This document shows positions 11,044-25,966 of a stretch of DNA of 64,000 bases, piece by piece; within the stretch, counting starts at the first letter, position 1, and each line of letters starts with the position of its first letter. The DNA comes from Mesodorylaimus sp. YZB2_4 (taxonomy: Eukaryota > Nematoda > Enoplea > Dorylaimida > Dorylaimidae). The notes below the pieces were generated by a model that ran no database searches, was not told where the DNA came from, and saw only the letters and a program-made list of their open reading frames with translations. The position numbers were made by a program, and so were the translations under genes. The DNA is taken from positions 124,001-188,000 of the forward strand of contig JASANH010000966.1 in assembly GCA_030248295.1 (NCBI GenBank), given 5' to 3'.

Positions 11044-13197
11044 AACTCGGGGGTAAGACCACAATACTATATAGCGCGTGCTTGTCTTATACAATATCCT
11101 GATTATTTCAGAATTCGCCAACACTGGACCCATGAACATACGCATGCCAGACCTCGAGGCTGCTCGTGTATCTTATGCACGTTTTGTGCCCTCCCTCATG
11201 TAGTGTGAACATAAGATTCCTCAGCATGTGTCATTTTGATGTGCAACAAATTTGAGGCGTCATTAACTCATTCTTGTATGACGGGCCGTGTTAATACAGT
11301 ACGTAGAAAGTGATGGAGGGGCTGGGTGGACACGTTCCGTACGGGAAATACTAAAACAGCTGTATTGCTTTGGTTGGTTCGAAACACTGTTAGAAAAAAC
11401 AGTGCTCAATAGCTGTAATAGCCAGAATCGGTTCGAACGCTGAGAACATTCGTGATCTGTCTTTGCTCGAGGCATGCTTTCTAGTACCTCGAACAGACAA
11501 CTCATCCAGTCAAACGCCAGCTTGGTGTTCTAAACCCATACATACTGTATATTATGAATCCACTGTATACTGTTACTTTGAGGCTGCAGAATTTCATGTG
11601 CGCCCTCGCTTGTATCAGGATGCCTCTTTCTGCTATGAAAGGAGTATGAGACACCTTTTTTAAACACCGTCGCAGGCCGAGACACTCCATTATAACATGG
11701 TGTCTCCCCAACACAGTCTGCGCAATTAGACCAGTTTGCAGATGTCTCTGTATCCACACTGAGAACACCCGGACCCTGGATCCCAGGAGTCTCCATAACA
11801 CACTAATACCAAAGTAATCACTTCCTGCAAACTTGGGATTAGCAAACTGGTCTAGTGGATGCCTGGTGCAATAATGTTAGAGTAGGTAGGGATCCACCTT
11901 TCCCAAGAACCAATGGAGCCCACAAAACGTGCTATAATACATACTTGTCTAATGCCATGCACAGAGAGTTACATAATGCCCGCCAAGGCTAGCACCAGAA
12001 CAGCCCTGGCCATGCCTCAGGCCTACTGTAGACGACTTTGAAAAATGATATAGACATGGATACAATTTTAATATCTATATCTCAAAAAAGATATCAATAC
12101 CGTATTTCCTCAAAATTCTCCCCGGGGAGGTGGAGAAATTTTTTCAAATCGGTCCCGGACGGGGGAGAATAACCAGAGTGGGGGGGGGGGAGAATTTCGA
12201 GGAAATACGGTAAGTATTGATAAAAGATATCAACATTAGAAACCAAAAATCAAGAAATCTTGGAAAAAATCGCCCAGTTTTTCTCTTTAGCGATTGAAAA
12301 GACGACCAGAAGATCGACCAGATACAAGACGACCAGACGATCGCTCTGCGTGGCCTTTTGGTCAAGTATTCTCGCACCTACAGTATGCAATCTATTCCAG
12401 CTGCCATCATCACCTCCAGCCATTATGTACTACGCAGGGTCGGCGTAAAATTACAACTTTGGCGATTGGCAATGCTGCGGAAGATGCGGGAAATTTATTG
12501 GAAGCCAGTGGATGAAAATTGCACCGCAGTGGAGGGAAAGGGGAGGTCGATATCTTTTGCTTGTACGCTTCCCTGAGTGACCGCGGGAGGATCAGGTAGC
12601 GTTTTGGCACCAGACTCGTGGTCTGGTGGGGTAGCCGTCTGCCTCTGACGCCAGGTGCGCTAGGCGAATGCTCGACCCGCGGCCTGGGTAAGCTTTTGTG
12701 TGTAATATGCACCCCTTCACCCTCGAGTGCGCATAAGCCTTTGGTGATGAGGTAGGAGGGAAGGAACTTGAGCCAGACCAGACATAGGTATCTATACGTG
12801 CGAGGCAGATAGCATGCACCAGAGAAACGACCTGCAGGATCTTGCATTTGACTAACGCTCGGCGATTGACACCCATCACCCATAGGCCAGCTCATACCCA
12901 CATGCAGGAAATGACGAAGAAAAAGGGCGAAACTGACCTCGGTAAAATAATGGAGTTTAGCGACCTTGCCCTATAATTGCAAGGATGGGCGGGAAGGCAT
13001 TGTATTCTAGCGCAAGGTACGAGTACATGCCTCCCGAGGATTTCTAGGTTTTGCAAGATGGAGCGAACACTAGCTCTCGTCCTTCCTTCACCAGAAACAC
13101 GCAGGCACGACCACTTGCCACACTGAAGCACTCAAACACATCGAGCTGAACACGGTATGGCGCATCACATCACTGAGGTCACTGATCACCTCGACCT
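11044..13197. other. Intergenic, no gene recognised
   Basis: About 2.1 kb of non-coding DNA with short unconvincing frames. It contains the inverted-repeat element at 12100-12210. The stretch 12600-12700 has tRNA-promoter-like pieces, perhaps SINE remains. Confidence 0.5.
12100..12210. mobile_element. Short MITE-like inverted-repeat element
   Basis: The left end (ccgtatttcctcaaaattct then cccc) is the reverse complement of the right end with one mismatch over 24 bases, enclosing a G-rich centre. The flanking tatcaata and tattgata extend the symmetry. Size (111 bases) and structure fit a miniature inverted-repeat element. Confidence 0.65.
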
Positions 13198-13647
13198 TCA
13201 CTCGCCACCGCCACCGCATTCGGCTGGAGCTTCTTCGGCCGGGGCTGCTTCGCCTGCTGGAGCTTCGGCGGCCGCTGCCTCGCCTGGCTTGATTTCGACT
13301 TGGAGACGGACGGTCTTGGCGTTGGTGATGTTGGCCCAGGCCCCTTTCATTCCAGCTGCGTCGGCGGGCAGGTCGGCCGGAGCGTCGGCGTACTGGATGC
13401 CCACAGCGTAGGTTTGACTGGGATCGGCTTCGGCCGTCAGTTTCGAGTGCATGTTGACCGTCTGGCCGGGATCGATGGTGATGAACGGTTTGGCCACGAG
13501 GAGGACCGCCGGATTGCTCACTTTGATCTTGATGGCCAACTTGGTGGCGCCGCTGTTGGTCAACTTATTCGTCGCTTTCATCGCCGTTCCCGCAGCGCCC
13601 GCGTAGACGACCGTGGGCGGGTCCACTTTCAGCACGTCGTCGCCCAT
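13198..13647 (-). CDS. Small MSP-domain (sperm-specific type) protein
   Basis: Single-exon frame of 149 residues. An MSP domain of about 110 residues starts almost at the N-terminus (VDPPTVVYAGAAGTAMKATN) and runs through a beta-rich core containing TIDPGQTVNMHSKL and WANITNAKTVRLQVEIKP, followed by a tail of Ala, Pro, Glu and Gly. The start was chosen at MGDDVLKVDPP, where family similarity begins; the frame stays open 23 codons upstream. Single-domain MSP-like proteins of this size (SSP type) are typical of nematode sperm, where MSP relatives form the cytoskeleton and signal. The tail is unusual for the family. Marked third-position G/C bias sets it apart from nearby DNA. Confidence 0.82.
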   Translation of the reverse strand: MGDDVLKVDPPTVVYAGAAGTAMKATNKLTNSGATKLAIKIKVSNPAVLLVAKPFITIDPGQTVNMHSKLTAEADPSQTYAVGIQYADAPADLPADAAGMKGAWANITNAKTVRLQVEIKPGEAAAAEAPAGEAAPAEEAPAECGGGGE

Positions 13648-13960
13648 CTCGCTCGCACGTCGATTCGATAAAAGCGCACAACCGCTCTTCGCAACGCTGG
13701 GGTTCACAAAGAGCACAATTCAATTCATACACACTTTGCAACTGTGAGAGTCATTTAGTGTAAAGTACATCATCATTACGGTGCTTGACACTTCATTACG
13801 TCGAGGTCTTCCTTCGAGTCAATGTCGATTTGATTGCTGTTGATGGTGTGAACTGATGATTCTTCCTTTTTTTACCCATCCTGGTCGGTCCAGGGGAGGG
13901 TCGATTTTTGGCTCTTTACCCTCGAGCTATAGAGGGCTTGTTAGTTAACCCTATAGCTGG

Positions 13961-14088
13961 AAGTATAGTTCGATACGATGCGTCAAATAAGCTTGCGATG
14001 CGACGTTTTAGGCACCTTTTACATTGTCAGTTGACCCAAAAGTGTCGCATCGCACGCTTATTTGACTCATCGCATGGAACTATACTTA
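13961..14088. mobile_element. 128-base hairpin (MITE-like)
   Basis: The left arm, 13961-14004, begins aagtatagttcgatacgatg. It is the reverse complement of the right arm, 14043-14088, with about five mismatches over 44 bases. A loop of about 38 bases separates the arms. The whole unit would fold into a long hairpin. Confidence 0.75.
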
Positions 14089-14528
14089 GGCTTATCTTGC
14101 CACCGACTAGGGTCAATCCGGGATGCATGCCGCGCAAGTGCTAATGTTAGTGGCAACCCCGCGATGTCGATGGTTACCCCGTGGGCGACCATACCCAGCC
14201 CGCGCCACGTGAGGGGACCCGGACTCGAGAGCCTCCCGCCCCATAAGGCCTCTCCTCGTTTATTGACCCCGGAGGGATGATTCTCCCTTTGAGAACACGT
14301 TTTCAGTGTAGTGGCCACAACTGCCGTGCGCAAGACTCACGGCACTCCAACCCTATGGAAGATCTGGTGAAATATACGAGCCCAGAATCTCCTTATCCGC
14401 TCGGTAGACTGAATGTCCCCACTGACCCACTTGCCGCCTTGGAGTTTTTGTATTGCTCATGCATTGTGGTATTGTAAATACGGTAGGACCGCTGCTAGTC
14501 CCACTGGACGAGTGCTTCCCATTCACGG

Positions 14529-15580
14529 CCGGCTCGGTTCTACATGTTTCGATTCTTTCGGTTCCGGTTCCTAGCTGATCGGTTCGGTTTGGTTCTTTCG
14601 GTTTCGGTTCTAATCCATTCGGTTCGGTTCAAGAGCACTGGTTTTTCCTGTGCAATTCAGCCTCAACTTAGACCATTATCTGTGGTATTTTACCTCCACG
14701 AAGCATGCTGCATAGCAAATCGTCATCACAGAAAATAAAAGCAACCCACATTTTAAGCTGAATAATTCTATGAATTTTGATCATGCCGAGTACATTCGCG
14801 CGCAAGCACACCTTCATTCCATCTTGGCTCATGTCATGTCATACTTTATCCATAGCCAAGCACTATACAGCGCACTCGAGGGCTAAGGAACACATATATG
14901 ACAATCATTTTGTACCGAGGCGGGAGTCGAACCCACCCCTGTAAGGCTGGGGTATGACACAAGCGAGCCAGGTGCAACGCAATAATACCCCACATGCAGA
15001 TTCAGATTGCCCTAAAACTCAACTTCCCAAAAAAATGAAAAGAAGGGACTTTGAAAAAAACTGCCCCCAGACACCTAGCAATATTCTAAGCAAGCCATGA
15101 TGGCGCATTTGAATGCCATATCAGTATTTAAAGGCGCCAAAAACTTCCAATGCTTCGGCGATATCTCCACCCAACTTTTCATCATGGAAAACAACCTTTG
15201 GAGCAACGGCATTGTAGAGAGAGCTAACAAGAAGACAAAGTGCCAATATCTAAAGATGCTCTAAAATGCCGTAAAAATCTCAGTTTCCCCAGAAATGTCA
15301 CTGCCCCAAAACCTGCCCTGCTAGCTTACAATTGCCCCCAGATTTAGGGCTATTGCCCTGCACCTGGCAACACTGCTAGCCAGTGGAACCCTGTGTGCTG
15401 CTAGCGCGTGGGAAAGGCTCGTGCATCCGTTGCTCCAGGGTTGAGCGACACCAGCTGCTTGGTGCGCCATGGAACCGAAACAATTTCGATTCGGTGCTCC
15501 GAACCAAAATTTCGGTTCCACCTCTTTCGGTTCGGTTCGGCTCCTGGAACCAAAACAAGCCGAGAACCGATCCGAACCGC
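14529..15580. mobile_element. Possible DNA element with TTCGGTTC-rich inverted ends
   Basis: Near 14529-14640 the + strand is dense in ttcggttc words; near 15465-15580 the complement (gaaccgaa, gaaccgat) dominates. The outermost parts align as inverted repeats (tcacggccggctcggttct against the complement of agaaccgatccgaaccgccc). No transposase frame is visible, so it would be non-autonomous or decayed. Similar words recur at 33384-33450. Confidence 0.4.
14912..14985 (-). repeat. tRNA-derived (SINE-like) sequence
   Basis: Read on the - strand it carries a perfect Pol III B-box (GGTTCGACTCC), but the complete four-arm tRNA fold cannot be drawn. Best read as a tRNA-derived repeat, not a tRNA gene. 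Confidence 0.35.
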
Positions 15581-16343
15581 CCGTGACTTTCCGCGCCTTG
15601 TTCTTAAGCGATTGATTCAGCGGTCGGTATACGCCACACGATTCTTGACCAAGCAACAGCGAGATCATCTGAGGGTCACGTTCCGATACACCCGCGCAGT
15701 TTTGGCCAAGTTACTGAAATTTTTAGTAGCTGCTAACCAGACAGGCTGACTGTCGAATTGATCTTTCTGAATTATGAAGTGGGTACGGGCTCGGTCATAA
15801 GAGCAGAAAAGGGTTCAAAACGTTATGGTTACCTCCAGCTGTCTGATCGTGAGCAGGACGTTATGGATAACTCCAGAGGAAAAGAATTGATGTGCATGTG
15901 TAGGCTATCTCGATCTTGTTGAAAATGTCACTTTCCTCTTCGATGGTGTTTGAAATTTGACCTGGTTGCAGAAAAAGTGAAGTTGACTAGTTACAAGACT
16001 TACGATTAGTCGATATCAGAAAATATACTATTCCTCGACATGCCTATTTCGGGGTCATATTTCCCTCTGCATGCGCCCATCGACAGGAAGACTGTTTAGC
16101 AGCTACTAATAATTTCAATGACTTGGCTAAAACCGTATTGCCATACTCCCATCTGCCAAATGCACGCAGGTCACACATGTATAATTGCGTGCTGGTGAGT
16201 TTCAGAGGGAGCATACTCGTATCTACTGCTACACTCCAGCTGAACTTCTATGAAGACAGTTACTGCTTCTGGCCGAGTATGAGAGCCCTAAAAACCACTC
16301 AAACATTTTTAGTAACACGACCACCAGTACTGTGCATTACGCT

Positions 16344-18046
16344 TCACATGTCTTCCACACGTGAGATCATTCCCTGCAAGATCTCCACACTTCTCGCGGC
16401 CTCTTGCATCTCGAACATTGCCTTGGCCTTCTTCAACCACGATAGCAGACGACGTTGGTCGGCGGTCGCGCAGCACAGCGAGGCAAGCTGGCAGCAAATT
16501 GTCGGGTACTGATTGCGGGCCACGTAGCCATGATAGTGGAAAGCGGCCACCATCGATTCGCCAACAGTGATAGCACGCTCCGCCCAAATGCCAGTGAACC
16601 CTTTGCTTCCACCAAATTTCTGTTCCAGCGGGACGCGCAGCATCATCCAATAAGCCGTGAAGAGCTTGCTGTACAATTGAGCCAAGCGAAGATTGGCCAC
16701 GGGATGCCAGTAACGCTCAGCCAGTTTCAACAGAGCTTCGCACTGCAGAATCGCCCGGTCGGGTTCAGAGCAGCCATTCAAACGAGCAATCGTTTCCATG
16801 TACTAAAATGAGCCCTCTGGGATGTACAGCATGCAAACAGAAACACTTCAGGCGAACCTGAATGTTCAGCAGCTCCAAGTCGACCCAAATGGTCTTCTGG
16901 TCCCCTTCCAGTCGGATCTTGCTCTTGGTGCATCGGCAACTCGGTCGCATTGCAGCCGTACCTCGAATCCAAACGTACGGTCGCTCGCACTTGTTGCACT
17001 CCACCACGGCTGCGTTTTCTTCAAAATCTATGAGTTTTGGATCGCGGCACTTGACGCAGCGGCAATCGATCGACATCTTGGACAGAGCAACCTTTCGTTC
17101 TCGGGTCAGCGTCAAGTAACCGTTGCGATCAGACGCCGTCGACTGAGACCAGTCCAACGTCAGTCGACTGAATTGCTTTTGCGTGAGTAGCCGAGGTGAA
17201 TGTGGCTCAGAGTTCCTGGTGATTAAGGAGAAAATTAAGCGAAACGGCGACTCCCCATCTAAAACCAGGGACATGTCGGGGACGCAACTGTGCTCGAAGC
17301 GACGGCTGTTCAGGTATACGGCCGAGCCCGAGTATGGAAAAGTGGCGCCAACACCAGGCTGCGACACATTGATGTGATTGCTGACCATTGTGCAGACCAA
17401 ACGATATGCTTCCTTCTTCGTGATTAAACTCAATTGGGTATCAGAGAAGAATTTGAGGTACGCGTCGGATACGATCTGTAAAGCAATGCAATCGTCCTTT
17501 TTCTTAGGAGGGGACGATTTGAGATCAGGGAACGTTCGACTCTGAAAACAAGGACCACGGCTATAACGGCACGCTCCCTAAGTCAACTCTGCAAGGCTAT
17601 TAAGCTAGCTACAAGGTTGCAAATGGTACAGTACTGTAGTTTCAGTTGGGGGCCTGAGAGCAGCAATGACTCCGAATCGATCATCCTTGGTTTTAATCGA
17701 CAGAAATTCTGGATTCGCTTACCTTCACTCCCTCTGGCAGTCCATCAGCAACGACCGCAATGCCTTTGTCCAGCCGTAATCTAGCGGCCATTCGACCAAT
17801 GAGCCTGAGGTGAACGCTGTCGTGCATGTGATCGCAATTCAAATTTCGGCGATAAGCCTCACATTCGTATTGGTGAAGCGGCCAATCAGCTGTGGCGCAC
17901 GTGTCGTTGCAATACACAACGCCACATTTCAATGCGCAGGGTTGCGCGGCCGAGCAGAAACATGTTGAGCATAGCAAATTTTTGTACTCCTCAGCCAATG
18001 CGACCGCGTATGGCACCTCCGTGAACACTCGTCGGCAGGCCATCAT
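16344..18046 (-). CDS. SMYD-family SET/MYND protein (lysine methyltransferase-like)
   Basis: Three exons (17723-18046, 16858-17541, 16344-16802), 488 residues. A MYND zinc finger near residues 25-65 (CSTCFCSA ... CGVVYCNDTC ... HQYECEA), the second SET half with RFEHSCVPD near residue 180 (the NHSCxPN cofactor motif, here with Glu replacing the first Asn-type residue), a post-SET cysteine cluster (DCRCVKC) and a C-terminal helical TPR-like domain from METIARL onward. SMYD enzymes methylate lysines on histones and other proteins. The frame starts just before MYND with an in-frame stop upstream, so the usual N-terminal SET strand (the GRG-type AdoMet motif) is missing unless an unrecognised 5' exon exists. 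Activity is therefore uncertain. Confidence 0.82.
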
Positions 18047-20331
18047 CTCGACAAGACCAGCTAACGATCACGAGCAGCTCTACTGTCACCAAAGCCGAAT
18101 AAGTCGCCGAGGCGACCACAGGTTCAGACTGGGGTCAGCCCAACAGTGTAGTTTATACATAGCATAGACATAAATAGTGTAAAGGACGCTAGTATTCTAC
18201 TCGTACAATTAACATTTCGATTGCCATTTAGGTGCAAGACATTCGAGGCTGACAAAAAATTCAAATGTTTCGAACAAAATGGCATGGTGTCGATGTTCCT
18301 AACTTCAGTGCTCGTAGTCCAGGCAAAATGCACAGTATTGCGCCCTTTATTCCGGAATGCGCATACCTGCGTTTAGTGATGTGGTAGCATTCCAGTCTTC
18401 TCGTTGTGCATATCCTGCTTGGATCTAGCATGTTGTTTTATCAGCTTCGAAACAGCCCAGTACATTGGTCGGTGTGTACGAGTATAAACTATAGTTAACT
18501 GTGTCTGTGACCATGGCTGAGCGATCTCGCCCCGGCACAGTGAACCCCTTATGTACATGTTCGTACCCTGTACCCGTCCCTCATGGTCTTATGGTGGAAA
18601 TCATGCTACTCCTAGCACGTGGATATAAAAGCACAGATAGATACTACATGGGGCGCACTCGAGGAAATAACTAGTCTTTCGTCAAAATGACATCCTATAT
18701 GGTCATTTGCAACTCTGTTGCTGACCTCGTACTTGCGACGTAAGAACTCTAGCACTTGTCCATCCTGGGTGTTCTAACTTTGTTCTGAACACTGGACAGG
18801 AGGTTGTGGATATCTGATAATCGCTGAGCAGCCTTCGCACATATTACAGCTGATAATACGATTGACTGTAAGAAGGATTGGAACGCATCTCGTCACCTAT
18901 CATCACTTGTCCTCTACTCTGCGACGTGATCATCCAGCACATGACGCAGCGACGCAGCGTCGTACCGTCTGACGATGCTAAAACAGGTATACTCCACGCT
19001 AACAGCCACCGCCATCCCCTATCCATTAGTCTCACACCAGCGCACTTTATTCTTTTCTGCCACTTGCCGCGACGAACTCACGCCTCACAAAACCCCGCAC
19101 TCTGAGCAACCTGATGGCAAGCCATCCTTAGGTCTGGATTGACTACTATTCACATGACACAATGGCACGTCCAAATAGAGTTCATAGGATTTCTGTTTAC
19201 TGGACAACCAAAACTCACGAACAGAACAAATCCAGTACCGTAGATGCAACCAGTTAGCGTGGACCTCAAGAATACGATCTTCAACAGACGTCACTAAATA
19301 TTGGTGGTATAAGAACGTCCAATTGGGTCCCTGGCAACGCGGCTCGAAGTAAATATCGACTACGCCAGGAAATTTGGACTGGAATCCTAAAATTTGTGAA
19401 GATATCCGAGCTCACCTGACCGTATCTCAGCCATCCGAGGATCCCCAAGCTTAGTTCCTCAGGCCGGGACGAGTGCAATATTACGACCAACTACCGAATA
19501 TGGCAACTCCGCACGGCCTGAGTCACCTCAGCTTCTCAGCTGCCATTGAAACCGCTGAGAAAAACTTTGGCCTCAACCAAAAGTGAGAAAAAGAGACGAC
19601 GAGAGTTTCAAGCGGCGTCCAACTCTTCTACGCCGCAGCCAAAGTTGGCGAGTCGTTTTTAGGGCTGAACATTTTTCGGCCGACTAGTCGAAACTACGAC
19701 ACACAGCTGATCGGGCCCGCGATTCAACCGAGCGATCAAGCGGCGTACAGTCTCGCCTGCACGGACCCACCATTACCGAAAAAGGGAATGTAGGCCGAGA
19801 AACGGGCCCGTAGGGCGTCACAAACCTACATACACTAGACTTTCACTCCGGCACCCAAACCGGTGCGACTGCCATTGCCAAGTTTTACACAGGTGGCACG
19901 TGGCAACGTGCCGATTCACTTTTTGCACAACTGTACTACTGGCCTACAAGACGACAGTCCCCAATCGTCGTTCACCGCGCCAGTTTGGCTTGGACACTAG
20001 CTGGTTTCGTATCCTGTACTAGCCGCTCATTCAGACCGTGACTCGTCCCTCGTTAATAAGAATATTTAGAATGGCCCCGTTCGAGCGGAAACCTAAATCC
20101 ATATCTGACCATTGTACATTCCATAATCAACTCGACTTACGATCATTCTGTACATAAACCACCAACATTCATCCATTTCAAGTATAGCTGGAATCAGCAT
20201 GAGAATCTTCAAATTCTAAGACAAAACGACACATCAACCACAAAATTAAACGCATCCATAGGAATAACGGAGAACGAAACTAAATCACGTTCATAACCAA
20301 AAAGTAGGGTTTCTCAAATCCTATAACGCAT
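18047..20331. other. Mostly non-coding; one coding-like segment inside
   Basis: About 2.3 kb without a recognised gene, apart from the unidentified open segment at 19463-19793. Any 5' exon of the SMYD gene would lie in the first few hundred bases. Confidence 0.45.
19463..19793 (+). pseudogene. Unidentified coding-like segment (two possible exons)
   Basis: I do not recognise this product. After a cctcag acceptor, a frame reads VQYYDQLPNMATPHGLSHL and SFSAAIETAEKNFGL to a good gtgaga donor at 19583. A tttcaag acceptor at 19612 resumes in compatible phase (NGVQLFYAAAKVGESFLG, IFRPTSRNYD) and runs to an ATG-TAG or a gtaggc donor at 19790. The peptide looks protein-like and the phase fits, but there is no start and no clear continuation. 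A further open stretch follows at 19840-20040. It may be a decayed gene fragment or part of a gene with distant exons. Confidence 0.3.
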
Positions 20332-24767
<4,436 letters not shown>

Positions 24768-25065
24768 TTCGACTTTCAATTTATTATTTATAAAGGTATA
24801 CTTTAAAAACTACACGGAAATAAAATATTCTTAGCGATTATCCGACGGAAAAACGGAAAATGTCAGAAAACCGAGCGAACCAAGAGATAGCCTACAGTAA
24901 GACACTGCGTACACTATTGTTACCTATAACAAAGAACGTGAACCTGCGCATCATATTTGGCACACGCATTCACACACGGCGCATGGCAGCACGGATTTAC
25001 TGCAAATCCGTGCATGACAGTCAATATTTGATTTGATTCCCATCCCATCAAGTCGATTGTCAAAA
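24768..25065. promoter_or_regulatory. Shared divergent promoter region, ZFR and MRRF
   Basis: Only 298 bases separate the divergent start codons of ZFR (-) and the ribosome recycling factor (+). Both promoters and 5' leaders must lie here, so it is a candidate bidirectional promoter. No specific factor site is claimed. Confidence 0.55.
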
Positions 25066-25827
25066 ATGATTCTAAGACGCATTCGACTTCCTCTATTTCG
25101 TCTTCCAATCGTCCGCATTAATAATTCTGCGGGAATCGCAGCACGAGTAGTCCTCGCTCAACCATCGACATCGTCGACATTCTTCCAACATCGGACATTC
25201 GCTAAAGGCATCGGACGTGATGGTGGCAAAAAGACTAAACCAAATCTTGACGATCGATCCATCTCTGATTTATTGGACGTGGAAGAAGTTCGTGCCGAAA
25301 TGAAGCGCGAAATCGAATTATTACGAGAAGATTTCATTCAACAATTGAGCACTCGCTCCAACTTGCAAGCATTCGAACGACTGCAAGTCAAATTGCCCGA
25401 CAATAGCGAAGTACCATTGAATCACTTGGCCCAGATTACCTTCAAAAATCCTCAAATGGCCATCGTGAACTTGACCGCGTCGCCTCACGCCGTACGATCC
25501 GTGGCCGATGCTCTGATTGCCAGTGGTTTATGTTCGAATCCACAAATTCAAACGACTACCATCTACGTGCCATTACCGAAGCCGTCACGCGAGTATCGAG
25601 AAAAACTCGTTCAAAATGCCAAGTTGCTCTACAATCGATGCCACGAACGTATGCGAGCGGTCGATAAGCGGCATCAACTGCAACTGCGCCAGTTCGAGAA
25701 GACAGCTCCCAAGGATACGTTCAAGAACGCCCAGGCCATCCTTCACACTTTGGTAAAGGAGTACGCTCATGAAGCTGAAGAAATGACGAAGGCCAAACAG
25801 AAGGAGTTGATGGAAGAAATCAAGTAG
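25066..25827 (+). CDS. MRRF: Mitochondrial ribosome-recycling factor
   Basis: Single-exon gene, 253 residues. Releases mitochondrial ribosomes from mRNA after termination, with EF-G2mt. The N-terminal 55-60 residues are basic and hydrophobic (ILRRIRLPLFRLPIVRI), a mitochondrial presequence, followed by the RRF domain: long alpha-helical stretches flank a beta domain (KLPDNSEVPLNHLAQITFK, QTTTIYVPLPKPSREYREKL) and the last helix ends EEMTKAKQKELMEEIK. The ATG at 25066 has a good AAAATGA context. The frame extends 11 codons upstream but has no ATG there. Lack of introns is unusual beside its intron-rich neighbours. It converges on PSMB2 with 139 bases between stops. Confidence 0.92.
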   Translation: MILRRIRLPLFRLPIVRINNSAGIAARVVLAQPSTSSTFFQHRTFAKGIGRDGGKKTKPNLDDRSISDLLDVEEVRAEMKREIELLREDFIQQLSTRSNLQAFERLQVKLPDNSEVPLNHLAQITFKNPQMAIVNLTASPHAVRSVADALIASGLCSNPQIQTTTIYVPLPKPSREYREKLVQNAKLLYNRCHERMRAVDKRHQLQLRQFEKTAPKDTFKNAQAILHTLVKEYAHEAEEMTKAKQKELMEEIK

Positions 25828-25966
25828 ACTTTGCAAACTTTCTTTTGATGCTGTAAGTATGCCAGTTAGATTTTGTCGACATTTTTCTCGCCAAGATTAC
25901 ACAAAAGAAAACAACATACGTGAAACTGTAATTCTTACTGACGATCATTAATTAGACACAAGCTAA

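Larger units (their letters stand above)
13648..16343. other. Repeat-rich intergenic region
   Basis: No supportable gene. Contains a 128-base hairpin element (13961-14088), a larger element bounded by TTCGGTTC-rich termini (14529-15580), and a tRNA-like sequence inside the latter. Confidence 0.6.

Noticed and set aside
13300..13671. 123-codon frame on the + strand
   Set aside because: Shadow of the MSP gene, whose family match is on the - strand.
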